A DNA stretch of 64,000 bases from contig NZ_JELR01000001.1 of the NCBI RefSeq assembly GCF_000708675.1, positions 744,001 to 808,000 of the forward strand, read 5' to 3'. Of the stretch, positions 18,890 through 28,430 are shown in pieces. The DNA comes from Microbulbifer sp. HZ11. GTDB taxonomy: Bacteria > Pseudomonadota > Gammaproteobacteria > Pseudomonadales > Cellvibrionaceae. Within the stretch, counting starts at the first letter, position 1. Every line of letters begins with the position of its first letter. A model generated the notes under the pieces. That model worked only from the letters and a program-made list of their open reading frames with translations, made no database searches and had not been told where the DNA came from. The position numbers and the translations under genes were made by a program.

Positions 18890-19218
18890 TGACACAGCGC
18901 ATAAGTTCTATCGATGAAGTGATTCAATCCATGGACGCCCGCTTTCAGCCTGCGGCCAGTAAAGGCGTAGATGCAAAGTATCAGTGGATCATCAATGGAG
19001 AGAACGGCAAAGAGTTCTGCATCCACGTTAACAATGGTGAGTTCGCCATACTCGAGGGGCGCAGGGAAAACCCAGATGTGACTTTTGAAACCGACGAGAA
19101 CTCCTATCTGCGACTGGTGAATAATGAGCTGAAGGGAATGACAGCGATATTGACGCGCAAACTTCTCGTGAAAGGCAACATTTATCTCGCCAGTAAAATG
19201 GACAATATTTTCAAATAA
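18889..19218 (+). CDS. SCP2 sterol-carrier-like lipid-binding protein
   Basis: 109-residue single-domain SCP2 protein. The pattern YQWIINGENGKEFCIHVNNG and the closing GMTAILTRKLLVKGNIYLAS (residues about 82-101) match the SCP2 hydrophobic-pocket fold. SCP2 domains bind acyl chains, acyl-CoAs or sterols non-covalently. Its place between the di-iron oxygenase and a KASIII suggests it presents a hydrophobic intermediate to the oxidative enzymes. That link is inferred from position and from its TAATG overlap with the oxygenase gene. Confidence 0.8.
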   Translation: MTQRISSIDEVIQSMDARFQPAASKGVDAKYQWIINGENGKEFCIHVNNGEFAILEGRRENPDVTFETDENSYLRLVNNELKGMTAILTRKLLVKGNIYLASKMDNIFK

Positions 19219-19238
19219 TTGAGGCAGTGGAAAATCTC

Positions 19239-20228
19239 ATGGCTTTAGAGATAGCGGGAATGGGTTGTAAGATACCCGATCGATGTGTTTCAAATGCAGA
19301 TCTTGTCAAAATGATGAATACCTCTGAGGAATTCATCATCGAACGTACGGGTGTCATCTACAGACACCATGCGGCGAGCGGACAAGCATGTAGTGACTTG
19401 ATGATTCCCGCGGCCATACAGGCAATGGAAAATTCCGGAATAGGCCCTTCAGAAATCGACTTTTTGCTGGTGAATACGTTATCGCCAGACCACCACGATC
19501 CATCCCAGGCCTGCTTGATTCAGCGAAAGCTGGGCCTCGACTGCGTTCCGGCGATGGACTTACGGGCCCAGTGCAGCGGATTCGTATATGGCCTTGAACT
19601 GGCTAACGCACTTCTCAACAACGACAAATACGAGAATATTCTCATCGTTTGTGGCGAGGTGCTGTCAAAGCGTATGGATTGCTCCGACAAAGGTCGGAAT
19701 CTGGCCATCCTGCTTGGAGATGGCGCCGCCGCTGCGGTTGTCCGTAAAAGTGAAAATGCTAAATCGGGGATGCTCGACTGCCAGCTAGGAGCTGATGGTA
19801 ACTACTTTGATCTGCTGATGACCAAAGCCCCTGGATCTGCAGGTATCCGATTTCTAAGTCCAGAACAGATTGAGGCTGGGGATACCGAGTTTGTCATGAA
19901 TGGGCGCCCGATGTTTGAGCACGCCAGTAATACGCTGATCCGACTTGCCAAGGAAACCCTTGAACACAACGAATTAACTCTCGACGATATTGACTATGTC
20001 ATTTGTCATCAACCAAATCTCAGAATACTGGATTGTGTGCGAGAGGAACTACGCATCCCCAAGGAAAAGTTTCTTATAACCGTGCATAAGCTCGGCAATA
20101 TGGCCTCCGCCTCATTGCCCGCAACATTGGCGTTAAATATGGACAGACTCTCCTCTGGTCAGACGGTACTCTGTCTCGCTTACGGTTCCGGTGCGACCTG
20201 GGGAAGCCTGGTGTACCGGGTTCCCTGA
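19239..20228 (+). CDS. KASIII (FabH-like) with complete catalytic triad
   Basis: 329 residues from the ATG at 19239. A GTG at 19227 is in frame but sits too close to the GAGG at 19221. It has the full FabH set: Cys112 in LRAQCSGFVYGL, His in CHQPNLRIL, Asn in KLGNMASASLP, and the C-terminal GSGATWGSLVY. This is the third FabH-like gene of the operon and the only one able to do ordinary decarboxylative condensation, so it probably performs the first elongation of the activated starter on malonyl-ACP. Only two bases separate it from the metallo-hydrolase gene. Confidence 0.88.
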   Translation: MALEIAGMGCKIPDRCVSNADLVKMMNTSEEFIIERTGVIYRHHAASGQACSDLMIPAAIQAMENSGIGPSEIDFLLVNTLSPDHHDPSQACLIQRKLGLDCVPAMDLRAQCSGFVYGLELANALLNNDKYENILIVCGEVLSKRMDCSDKGRNLAILLGDGAAAAVVRKSENAKSGMLDCQLGADGNYFDLLMTKAPGSAGIRFLSPEQIEAGDTEFVMNGRPMFEHASNTLIRLAKETLEHNELTLDDIDYVICHQPNLRILDCVREELRIPKEKFLITVHKLGNMASASLPATLALNMDRLSSGQTVLCLAYGSGATWGSLVYRVP

Positions 20229-20230
20229 CC

Positions 20231-21148
20231 ATGAAATGCCACAGCCGTGAAAACTGGGTTTGCGACGAACTGAAAATTCTGGGTTCAAGTGGTGTATCGG
20301 TTTATGCCGTCCCGATCAATGACCATGAATTTGCATTGTTCGAGGGTGGTATCGGACGGGATAGCGATTTACTTCTTACGCAGTTGGCCGAACACGGGAT
20401 ACCCCTGGAAGCCATACGCTATTGGTTTGTATCCCACAAACACTATGACCACTGTGGAATGCTTCCCTACGTCGTACCACTTATGCCAAATGTGGAAATC
20501 GTCGCAAGTGCAGCAACGATCGCTGCCTGGCAGAGCGCGTCGACCCGTGCAGTCATCAGCAGACTGAATACGGATCTGGGTGTGCCCACTCTGTCAACGG
20601 ATTGTATCAGCCTAAACGCAATGCCCAGTAGGGTGCTCGATCTCGGGGTGTCCTTTGTGGCCGGCGCCTGGCTCACAGTCGTCACTTTAGCCGCCCCAGG
20701 ACATTCACCGGATCATGTGTGTTTCTATGACTTCCAGAGACAACGGCTATTCACCGGGGATTGTCTGGGGGAGCTCGATCCAGCAACGCATCAATGGCGC
20801 CCATTAATATTCGACCACGCAGCGGCATACCTGGAAACCCTGAACACGCTCAGCCGGAGCCCTGTACGTCAGATAGTGACCGCGCATCACGGCGTACTTA
20901 CCCCTGAGGGCAGCGAGAATATTGTCGCCGACTGTCTTGAGCAGACGCAGCAATGTATCCGGAAGATCCGCCAAACAGCTTGCAGCGAACAGATCTCCGA
21001 GGATCTCCATCGGCACTGGCATGAACTTAGCGCGACATTCGTACCGAAAAGCCTCCATCGCAGCAGCATGAAGCGGATGGTCGACCTGATTCTGAATATG
21101 TCCCCGGACACCTTCGATAGGTGTCCGGCTTCTACAACATTAGCGTGA
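20231..21148 (+). CDS. Metallo-beta-lactamase-fold hydrolase
   Basis: 305 residues. The metal motif is H69-K-H71-Y-D73-H74 (HxHxDH), followed by the third ligand region APGHSPDH, the bridging Asp in FTGDCLGELD, and a His-rich TAHHG segment. Family members hydrolyse thioesters, lactones, phosphoesters or other bonds. Inside a type II synthase operon the natural guess is a thioesterase or cyclase that releases or reshapes the ACP-bound product, as for MBL-type thioesterases in polyketide pathways. That is inference from context. Seven bases precede the reductase gene. Confidence 0.8.
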   Translation: MKCHSRENWVCDELKILGSSGVSVYAVPINDHEFALFEGGIGRDSDLLLTQLAEHGIPLEAIRYWFVSHKHYDHCGMLPYVVPLMPNVEIVASAATIAAWQSASTRAVISRLNTDLGVPTLSTDCISLNAMPSRVLDLGVSFVAGAWLTVVTLAAPGHSPDHVCFYDFQRQRLFTGDCLGELDPATHQWRPLIFDHAAAYLETLNTLSRSPVRQIVTAHHGVLTPEGSENIVADCLEQTQQCIRKIRQTACSEQISEDLHRHWHELSATFVPKSLHRSSMKRMVDLILNMSPDTFDRCPASTTLA

Positions 21149-21155
21149 GAGAACT

Positions 21156-21905
21156 ATGTATAGCTCTTTGAAAGACAAAACCGTCATCGTAACCGGCGGA
21201 ACCCGTGGAATCGGTAAAGGCATTGTAGACGCCCTCAGCCAGAGCGGCGCCAGAGTGGTATTCACCTACCGCAACAACGAAGCGCTGGCACGGGATATCG
21301 AGGGCGACAGCGCCGCACAGGGCCTGTACTGCCGCGGTGTGCAAGCGGATGTCGCTGATCCGGAGCAATGCCAGGCGGTAGTGGATGATGTAATCGCCAA
21401 TGAAGGAAGCCTATACGCCCTCGTCAATAATGCAGGGATTACCGCCGACCAGGCCTTCATGACCATGCCAGCGGAAAGCTGGGATCGAGTAATCGATACC
21501 AATCTTTGCGGCAGTGCCTTTATCACTCAGGCTGCGTTAAAGCACATGATCCATCACGACAACGCCAAGGTTCTTTTTATCTCTTCCGTCAGTGGACTTC
21601 AGGCAAGTGCAGGACAGGCAAATTACTCGGCATCCAAGGCGGGCCTGGTCGGACTGACAAAAACTCTCAGCCATGAAATGGCTCGTTTCGGTGTTCAGGT
21701 CAACTGTATCGCCCCCGGGTTTATCCGTACCGACATGGTCGATCAGATGAATGAGCTGGCGATGAAAAAGCTTACAAAAATGATTCCCGCCCGGCGCGTT
21801 GGTGAAGTAAGCGAGGTGGCTAAGGCCACGCTCTTCCTGCTGTCAGATCACGCCGATTATATCACCGGGCAAACACTGGTAATCGATGGCGGACTGAGCG
21901 CCTAG
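21156..21905 (+). CDS. 3-oxoacyl-ACP reductase (FabG-type SDR)
   Basis: 249-residue classical short-chain dehydrogenase. The NADPH motif is TGGTRGIG (residues 13-20). NNAG follows, with the catalytic Ser144, Tyr157 and Lys161 (ISSVSG...NYSASKAG) and the IAPGFIRTDM and GQTLVIDGG closing segments typical of FabG. It reduces beta-ketoacyl-ACP after each condensation. GAGAGAA precedes the start. Confidence 0.9.
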   Translation: MYSSLKDKTVIVTGGTRGIGKGIVDALSQSGARVVFTYRNNEALARDIEGDSAAQGLYCRGVQADVADPEQCQAVVDDVIANEGSLYALVNNAGITADQAFMTMPAESWDRVIDTNLCGSAFITQAALKHMIHHDNAKVLFISSVSGLQASAGQANYSASKAGLVGLTKTLSHEMARFGVQVNCIAPGFIRTDMVDQMNELAMKKLTKMIPARRVGEVSEVAKATLFLLSDHADYITGQTLVIDGGLSA

Positions 21906-21949
21906 CACAACCTACCCCGCGCAATCAGCTGCGCCACAAGGAGAGTACA

Positions 21950-23179
21950 ATGCGAAGAGTAGTCGTTACGGGTATCGGGGTGGTATCACCTCTGGGCAGT
22001 CAGATTCAATCTTTCTGGGGAGGATTGATGGATAGCCAGAGTGGTATCGACAGGCTTACAAAGCTGGATGCGGATAAATACCCTCGCCCTCTGGCAGCGG
22101 AGATCAAAGACTGGGAGCAACTACCACAAAGTAAGGATCCGAGTCTCGCGACATTTGGCCAGGCGGTCGGATACAGTGTGGCTGCGGCCAGTATGGCAAT
22201 TACCGATGCCAATCTCGATATCGACCCGGACAAGCCAAATCGCTATGGCGTTTTGATCGGCACAACCATGGGCAACCAGGACCTGGTTGAACGGGCGATC
22301 GACCGCCACAATTTACAGGAAGATCAGGACCCCGCGATTGTCCCGAAAGCCGATATCGAGAATTTCAGCCCGGCAAAGCTGAGCACTGAGACGGCAAAAC
22401 GACTGTCGCTGTACGGTGGGTCTGCAACGCTGGTAAACGCATGTGCAGCCGGAAACTACTCCGTGGGTGTCGGCTTCGACCGCATTCGTAGCGGAAGGAA
22501 TGATGTCATCCTGGCGGGGGGCGCGGACCCATTCAGTCGTACCTGCTATACCATCTTCCACCGCCTCAATGCGTCCACCAAGGGCCCCTGCCGACCTTTC
22601 GATGAGAACCGCGATGGAATGGTTGTAGGCGAAGGTGCTGCGTTTCTGGTGCTTGAGGAACTGGAGCACGCTAAAGCGCGCAACGCACAGATCTATGCGG
22701 AAGTTACTGGCTACGCCCTCACCTGCGATGCCTACCACGCGACCGCACCGCATCCGGAGGGTAACGGCGCCGTCCGCGCCATGAAACAGGCGTTGGAAAT
22801 GGCGGATATCGAGAAAGCGGACATTGATTATATCAGTGCGCACGGCACAGGCACTCGGGCCAACGATGAGTCAGAAGCCATTGCGCTACACCGGGTGTTC
22901 GGCGATACACTCAATGAAATCCCGGTGAGTTCCATCAAATCCCTGATCGGACACTGTATGGGCGCTGCGAGCGGCTTTGAAGCGGTTGCCTGTGTGTTGG
23001 CACTGAAAGAGCAGGCACTGCCCCCCACTGCAAACACTCAGAACCTGGACCCCGCGTTCCCCTACCCGCTGGATATCGTCCCCAATCATGCCAGAGAAGC
23101 AAAAGTAAACCATGTGCTAAGCAATGCGTTTGCCTTCGGTGGCAATGTCGCTTCCATTGTAATGAGCCGCTACGAATAA
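21950..23179 (+). CDS. 3-oxoacyl-ACP synthase II (KS-alpha)
   Basis: 409-residue FabF-type elongating condensing enzyme. The nucleophile is Cys165 in LVNACAAGNYSVG. The two catalytic His residues lie in SAHGTGTRANDESEA and IKSLIGHCMGAASG, and the C-terminal NAFAFGGNVASIV is canonical. It is preceded by AAGGAGAG and followed after nine bases by a KAS-like protein lacking Cys, so the pair has the KS/chain-length-factor architecture of type II polyketide synthases. Confidence 0.92.
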   Translation: MRRVVVTGIGVVSPLGSQIQSFWGGLMDSQSGIDRLTKLDADKYPRPLAAEIKDWEQLPQSKDPSLATFGQAVGYSVAAASMAITDANLDIDPDKPNRYGVLIGTTMGNQDLVERAIDRHNLQEDQDPAIVPKADIENFSPAKLSTETAKRLSLYGGSATLVNACAAGNYSVGVGFDRIRSGRNDVILAGGADPFSRTCYTIFHRLNASTKGPCRPFDENRDGMVVGEGAAFLVLEELEHAKARNAQIYAEVTGYALTCDAYHATAPHPEGNGAVRAMKQALEMADIEKADIDYISAHGTGTRANDESEAIALHRVFGDTLNEIPVSSIKSLIGHCMGAASGFEAVACVLALKEQALPPTANTQNLDPAFPYPLDIVPNHAREAKVNHVLSNAFAFGGNVASIVMSRYE

Positions 23180-23188
23180 AGGTGCCCT

Positions 23189-24208
23189 ATGACTTTTGCC
23201 ATTGAACGTTTTACCGTCAAATTCCCGGAAACGGTTTCCGCGAATACATGCTTTGATGCCGTCAGAGCAGGGGCACTTACCGGCACCTTCTCAAACTATG
23301 ACGCAGACAAAAGTATCGGGAAGAGCCGACACCTGAGTGCTGCAACCAAGCTATTCAGCTCCACTGCGTGCAAACTTCTCGAGGATTCGGAATCGGCTGA
23401 AACCCTGCAGAGAGACCCAGGTGCCATTGGTGTTTTCTTTGCCGGTGAGCACATTAATCTGGAAGACGACTTCGTTTTCGACATGTGTGCACGGAATCAC
23501 GGCCCCGATTATGTCAGCCCACTGCACGCGCCAAATACCCTTGCGAATGTGGTGGCAAGCCATTTCGCCCGTTTTGCGGGTGTCCAGGGTCCAAACTGTA
23601 CAGTTTCTTCAGGTCAATCCAGCCTTGCCCACACCCTGGATCTCGCGTTTCTGAGTATAGAGAACGAGTCAATTAATCTGGGAATTATTGGCGCGGTAGA
23701 AATTTTCTCACCCTATCATCAGTCGCTGCACTCAAAGCCCCGAGAACTCGCCTGTAGTTTCGTGGTTCGTCGATCCCGGGAAGACGATCAGGTGCTAGTC
23801 CACATTCCAACGATTTTCACCAGTCCAACACCAGACCTGAACAGCGTCGTGACAATGATCAACCAATCGATCAACACCAAGAATCTGCCTGCGGGTCTCG
23901 ATTGTCTGATCATTGCTTCTGCATCGAAATTCTACGATGACAGCAAGTCGCTTGCTGCCGCGATGTACGCCAGCAATAGCGCACAGTACGTGATAGATGG
24001 CGAAGCATGGCTCGGCCAAACTGGCGAATGCGCAAATGCCTTTGTTTTCGCGGGATGGGTTAATGAAACGTTAACCAAGGGACTTCAGGTTCCAAAGGAA
24101 GCTACTCCGTATGTACTCGGGGAACCTACTGCAGCACCGTCAACCATTGGCATCCTTGCCTGTGACGACGACGGGCAACATAGCCTTGTGATCTTTCAGA
24201 AGCGATAG
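23189..24208 (+). CDS. Chain-length-factor-like KAS (KS-beta), Gln in place of Cys
   Basis: 339 residues, a shortened KAS fold. The nucleophile region reads GPNCTVSSGQSSLAHTLDLA, aligning Gln143 with the catalytic Cys of FabF (GPxxxVSTACASG). The Cys-to-Gln change is the diagnostic substitution of KS-beta/chain-length factors. Neither HGTGT nor the second GHxxGA His motif is present, so it cannot condense alone. It probably heterodimerises with the adjacent KS-alpha and sets chain length. Similar short partners occur in aryl-polyene clusters. Assignment rests on the Gln and on gene order. Confidence 0.75.
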   Translation: MTFAIERFTVKFPETVSANTCFDAVRAGALTGTFSNYDADKSIGKSRHLSAATKLFSSTACKLLEDSESAETLQRDPGAIGVFFAGEHINLEDDFVFDMCARNHGPDYVSPLHAPNTLANVVASHFARFAGVQGPNCTVSSGQSSLAHTLDLAFLSIENESINLGIIGAVEIFSPYHQSLHSKPRELACSFVVRRSREDDQVLVHIPTIFTSPTPDLNSVVTMINQSINTKNLPAGLDCLIIASASKFYDDSKSLAAAMYASNSAQYVIDGEAWLGQTGECANAFVFAGWVNETLTKGLQVPKEATPYVLGEPTAAPSTIGILACDDDGQHSLVIFQKR

Positions 24209-24217
24209 GTAAGCCAA

Positions 24218-24700
24218 ATGTACAAAACGATCGATATACGGGAATTGATTCCCCATCGCGAACCATTCTTACTGATTGATCAAATTGTCGACTACTCCCC
24301 CGGTGTTGCGCTACACGCGCAACGTTCGGTGAGTGAGAGCGACTATTGGTTTAAGGGGCACTTCCCCGGCTTTCCGATTATGCCGGGCGTTCTGGTGACC
24401 GAAGCCCTTGCACAGTCCTGTGCGGCATTCCTTGCACTGGAAGCAAAAAGCATCACGGACACACAAAAGCTGGCAGCGGATCAGGTATACGTCCTGTTGC
24501 ACTCGGATATCAAGTTTCCAAAAGCGGTATTCCCCGGAGCACCTCTTGAACTGCGGGTCAAGATCGTAAGTGATAGCGACGCGTTTCGCGAATTCAAGGT
24601 TCAAGCTTTACAGAGCGGAAAGATCTGTGCCCGCGGAACACTAAAAGTGTCCGCCACCAGCCTGCAGGCGGTTGATCACACAAAGGCTCAGCCCGCCTAA
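24218..24700 (+). CDS. FabZ-like 3-hydroxyacyl-ACP dehydratase
   Basis: 160-residue hotdog-fold protein. IPHREPFLLIDQIVDY opens the domain. The active site is GHFPGFPIMPGVLVTEALAQ with His48 and Glu62 at the FabZ positions. It dehydrates 3-hydroxyacyl-ACP to the 2-enoyl form. No enoyl reductase is encoded in the operon, so retained double bonds (a polyene-like chain) are the simplest prediction. The operon then passes, after a 53-base gap, to export genes. Confidence 0.9.
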   Translation: MYKTIDIRELIPHREPFLLIDQIVDYSPGVALHAQRSVSESDYWFKGHFPGFPIMPGVLVTEALAQSCAAFLALEAKSITDTQKLAADQVYVLLHSDIKFPKAVFPGAPLELRVKIVSDSDAFREFKVQALQSGKICARGTLKVSATSLQAVDHTKAQPA

Positions 24701-24753
24701 AGTACCAGCAACATCAAAGCTTCGCTCCAACTCACGACCAGAAAGCGTACAAC

Positions 24754-27069
24754 ATGGACAGTTTAACCAAGAAATACCGGTATCATCTGCTTGCCCTACT
24801 GGCGATCATTGTCATTGGGCTCGCCGCAGGCATTCCTAAACTGAGTTTCAATACGGACTATCACGCTTTCTACGATAATGAGAACCCGGAACTGAGAGCG
24901 TTCGATACCATTCAGGACCGTTTTGTAAAGAGCGATACGGTGATGATCATGCTATCACCGGAAAACCATCGCGTTTTTACCGAGTCCACCATATCCGCAA
25001 TTCATAAACTCACCGAACTGTCGTGGAAAATACCCTACTCGACGCGGGTTGATTCCATTACCAATTTTCAGTTCAGTGAGGCGGAAAATGACGATCTTAC
25101 GGTACGAGACCTGGTTCCAACGGATCAACCTCTAACCCAGGATTTCCTGACAAGATCCAACCAGGATGCACTTCGTCAGGAAGAGCTTGTGGGTCGACTG
25201 TTGTCAAACGACAGCGCGCATACGGCACTTTATATCACCATCAGCTTTCCCGATGAGCGCACACCGGGACAGCCGAAAGAAGTGATGGAAGCCGTGAGAG
25301 AGATGATTAGCAGTGTTGAAGAAGAGCACCCGCAACTGGCCTTTTATGTCAGCGGTGTGGTTCCCATGGATTACGCATTCGCAGAAGTGTCCATGCGGGA
25401 TGGGGAAACCCTTATCACCGGTGCGCTACTGCTGATGTTGGTCATCCTCTATGCACTGTTTCGCTCGCTGACCGCGGTATTTGCAACAACCAGTATCATC
25501 GTCGCATCTGTTCTTATGGCACTGGGTGCAGCGGGGTGGATTGGCATACAGCTCACTCCGCCCTCCGCCTCAGCACCTTTAATGATTTTGACCATCGCTA
25601 TCGCTGATTGCATTCATTTTATTTCGTCCTATCAGCACAAGCTACAAAACACCCGGATTAAGCTGAAGGCGCTTCGCTATGCGTTCTCGCACAACTGGAT
25701 GCCGATCACGCTTACCTCCATTACTTCGGCAATTGGCTTTATCGGAATGAATTTCAGTGATTCACCACCGTTTCGGGATCTTGGCAATATCACCGCACTG
25801 GGCATCCTGTTTGCTGGCGTTCTCTCGCTGACCGTCCTGCCAACGCTACTATGGTTGCTACCGCCTGTCACACAACAAGGGATCACGCTACGCGGTACAG
25901 ACAAGCTACTGGGTGGCCTCGCACATAAAATCGTTCAGAAACCAGGGCTCATTGCCGCAGCTGGATTACTCATTGTCGCTGCGCTTGTTGCGCAAGTACC
26001 CAAGAACCGGATCGACGATACATTTCTTCATTATTTCGATCGCGAAATCCAGTTTCGTGCTGACAGTGACACCATAGAACAGAGTCTTACCGGGCTCTAT
26101 TTTATCGACTATGCCATCGATTCTGGCACGGAGAATGGGGTTTATGACCCCGCATATCTACGTAATGTTGAAGAATTCGTGACATGGTTGAATGAGCAAC
26201 CGGAAGTGACACATGTAAGTTCACTACTCAGTACCATCAAGCGCCTGAACAAAAACCTGCATGGCGATGATCCACACTATGCCCGCCTGCCAGAGACAGA
26301 GCAGGAAATCGCGCAATATATCTTTCTCTACGAGATGTCCCTGCCCTATGGGCTGGATCTGAAAAACCAGATGAGCCTGGACAAATCTTCCCTACGGGTC
26401 TCGGCAACGCTGTCAACGATACCCACTCAGCAGGTGCTTGCCTTTGAAGAGCGTGCGAAGCAATGGTGGAGCCAGCGGGGGGATATTGAGGTGCTCGCGG
26501 GCAGCCCCACATTGATGTTCGCGCACATCAGTCTACGAAATATCAAATCAATGCTCACTGGTACGGCACTCGCACTGATCGGGATCTCAATTTTGATGTT
26601 GTTGATGATGCGATCATTGAAATATGGTGCCATCAGTCTACTACCGAATCTCGCTCCGGCGCTGATGGCGTTCGGGCTTTGGGGGATAGTGGTCGGTGAG
26701 GTGGGCCTCGCGGTCTCGGTTGTTGCAGCCATGAGTCTGGGTATTGTGGTAGATGACACCATCCACTTTCTGTACCGCTGTCTGCGCTATCAGCGCGCCG
26801 GTCTTGGAATCGAGCAGGCTGTTCCCCGCACCATACGTCATGTCGGTCGCGCTATCGTCAGCACAAGTCTGATTCTGGCGGGCGGGTTCGGCATACTGGC
26901 GTTATCGCACTTCAAGGTGAATTCCGAGATGGGGCTTCTCACTGCGGTCTGTATACTGATCGCCCTCATGCTTGACCTCATAGTTCTCCCTGCTCTACTC
27001 ATCATCACCCTTCGCAGAAGGCGCGCGGCTTCTGCACTTCCGGTGGACGTACAGCCTCAATCGGCTTGA
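24754..27069 (+). CDS. MMPL/RND-family lipid exporter
   Basis: 771-residue inner-membrane transporter with two repeats of one plus five membrane segments, each repeat holding a large periplasmic loop (about residues 35-215 and 410-600). The second half carries SLGIVVDDTIHFLYR, and the first DCIHFISSYQHKL, with the conserved Asp of proton-driven RND pumps. The HAE3/MMPL subgroup moves lipids, hopanoids or polyketide lipids to the periplasm. It is followed directly by a LolA-like carrier, a pairing seen in several lipid export systems including aryl-polyene clusters. It is probably the export pump of the operon product. Confidence 0.88.
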   Translation: MDSLTKKYRYHLLALLAIIVIGLAAGIPKLSFNTDYHAFYDNENPELRAFDTIQDRFVKSDTVMIMLSPENHRVFTESTISAIHKLTELSWKIPYSTRVDSITNFQFSEAENDDLTVRDLVPTDQPLTQDFLTRSNQDALRQEELVGRLLSNDSAHTALYITISFPDERTPGQPKEVMEAVREMISSVEEEHPQLAFYVSGVVPMDYAFAEVSMRDGETLITGALLLMLVILYALFRSLTAVFATTSIIVASVLMALGAAGWIGIQLTPPSASAPLMILTIAIADCIHFISSYQHKLQNTRIKLKALRYAFSHNWMPITLTSITSAIGFIGMNFSDSPPFRDLGNITALGILFAGVLSLTVLPTLLWLLPPVTQQGITLRGTDKLLGGLAHKIVQKPGLIAAAGLLIVAALVAQVPKNRIDDTFLHYFDREIQFRADSDTIEQSLTGLYFIDYAIDSGTENGVYDPAYLRNVEEFVTWLNEQPEVTHVSSLLSTIKRLNKNLHGDDPHYARLPETEQEIAQYIFLYEMSLPYGLDLKNQMSLDKSSLRVSATLSTIPTQQVLAFEERAKQWWSQRGDIEVLAGSPTLMFAHISLRNIKSMLTGTALALIGISILMLLMMRSLKYGAISLLPNLAPALMAFGLWGIVVGEVGLAVSVVAAMSLGIVVDDTIHFLYRCLRYQRAGLGIEQAVPRTIRHVGRAIVSTSLILAGGFGILALSHFKVNSEMGLLTAVCILIALMLDLIVLPALLIITLRRRRAASALPVDVQPQSA

Positions 27070-27103
27070 AGTCAATCAATAACGGTTTACAGTGAGGTTA
27101 ACC

Positions 27104-27895
27104 ATGAAATGGAACAAGACAATCCCGCATCTCATCCTGGCGATAGTACTGTCCGGGCAGGCCTGGGCTGTGGAACAAAATAATGAAAAGGCACTCGCAA
27201 TCGTTACCGAAAGCAAGCAACGCGATGCTGGGTGGGTAGATGCATCCGCAGAAATGACCATGACCCTCTTCGACAAAAATGGTAATAGCGTCAGTCGAGA
27301 GTTGCGGACCATGATGCTCGAAGTAGCCGACGATGGTGATAAAAGCCTGACGATTTTCGACACACCACATGACGTCAAAGGCACCGTCTTTCTGAATATA
27401 TCCCGCGTTCTCGAGCCGGATCAGCAATGGATCTACATGCCCGCTCTGGGGCGTATCAAACGGATCGCCTCGCGGAACAAATCCGGACCATTTCTTGGCA
27501 GCGAGTTCGCCTACGAGGACGTCGGCTCATTTGAAATCGGAAAATACGACTATCGATACGTGGAACTGGAAGACTTTCAGGGAAAACCGAACCATGTCAT
27601 CGAATACATTCCGAAATACGAAAATTCCGGATATACCAAACTGAAAGTCTGGTTAGACACCAAGCATCTGCGCCAGAGCAAGGTCGAATATTATGATCGC
27701 AAAGATAGCCTTCTCAAGACGCTACTGCTATCAGACTACACTCTGTATGAGAATCGCTATTGGCGGGCGAATACGAAAACCATGGTCAACGTACAGAATA
27801 AGAACAAAACCATACTCGCCACCAATAAATTGTCTTTTGGTGTGGATTTCGACCCCGCGACCTTTCATCGCAGCGGTATGAAGCATCAGAAATAA
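27104..27895 (+). CDS. LolA-like outer-membrane lipoprotein-sorting protein
   Basis: 263 residues from the ATG at 27104, with AGTGAGG six bases upstream (a GTG at 27092 lies within that site). A Sec signal ends near SGQAWA-VE. The mature part is the LolA_like beta-sheet half-barrel family (PF17131 type), with WIYMPALGRIKRIASRNKSG and YTKLKVWLDTKHLRQSKVEYYD. Members shuttle lipids or lipoproteins across the periplasm for RND pumps. It probably receives cargo from the preceding MMPL pump. Confidence 0.85.
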   Translation: MKWNKTIPHLILAIVLSGQAWAVEQNNEKALAIVTESKQRDAGWVDASAEMTMTLFDKNGNSVSRELRTMMLEVADDGDKSLTIFDTPHDVKGTVFLNISRVLEPDQQWIYMPALGRIKRIASRNKSGPFLGSEFAYEDVGSFEIGKYDYRYVELEDFQGKPNHVIEYIPKYENSGYTKLKVWLDTKHLRQSKVEYYDRKDSLLKTLLLSDYTLYENRYWRANTKTMVNVQNKNKTILATNKLSFGVDFDPATFHRSGMKHQK

Positions 27896-27942
27896 AGCGC
27901 GCTTCTAATCAATCCGATGTTTCGTAGATGCCAGGACTTTCC

Positions 27943-28422
27943 ATGATCAGCCAACGCAGTACCCTTATCGCCGCCGGTGTTATCACTCTCGCAGGAGCAC
28001 TTCTTCATATTTTCATCATTATCGGAGGACCCGATTGGTATCGATTCTGGGGCGCCGGTGAAGAGATGGCCAGAATGGCAGAAAGCGGGTCTACCTACCC
28101 TGCGATCGTAACGCTGTTCATCGCGTCCGTTCTCCTGATCTGGTCTGCTTATGCTTTTGGCGCTGCCAATGTCATCCGGCGGTTGCCACTGACCCGCGTT
28201 GCTCTCTACACAATTGGAGCAATTCTGCTCGCCCGGGGTCTGCTCGGTGTCCCCCTGCTATTCGTGGGAGAATCTGCCTATTTTGCCGAATTGCAGGTCA
28301 GACCCGCCTTCCTATTCTGGTCTTCCCTGCTATGCATCGGCCTGGGAAGCCTATATACCCTCGGGGCCATTCGCCTGAATAATGGCGCAACTGAATCGAC
28401 GTCTTCCTCCTCAACCCCCTGA
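27943..28422 (+). CDS. Four-helix membrane protein, unknown function
   Basis: 159 residues from the ATG at 27943 (AGGA seven bases upstream). An ATG at 27928 in the same frame is possible. Four hydrophobic segments are clear (about residues 5-25, 53-72, 83-103 and 118-138), with a short soluble Ser/Thr tail. The pattern resembles small DUF4345-like or DoxX-sized membrane proteins, but no diagnostic motif is seen. Its place between the LolA-like and outer-membrane genes suggests an accessory to export. Confidence 0.6.
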   Translation: MISQRSTLIAAGVITLAGALLHIFIIIGGPDWYRFWGAGEEMARMAESGSTYPAIVTLFIASVLLIWSAYAFGAANVIRRLPLTRVALYTIGAILLARGLLGVPLLFVGESAYFAELQVRPAFLFWSSLLCIGLGSLYTLGAIRLNNGATESTSSSSTP

Positions 28423-28430
28423 GTACTCCC

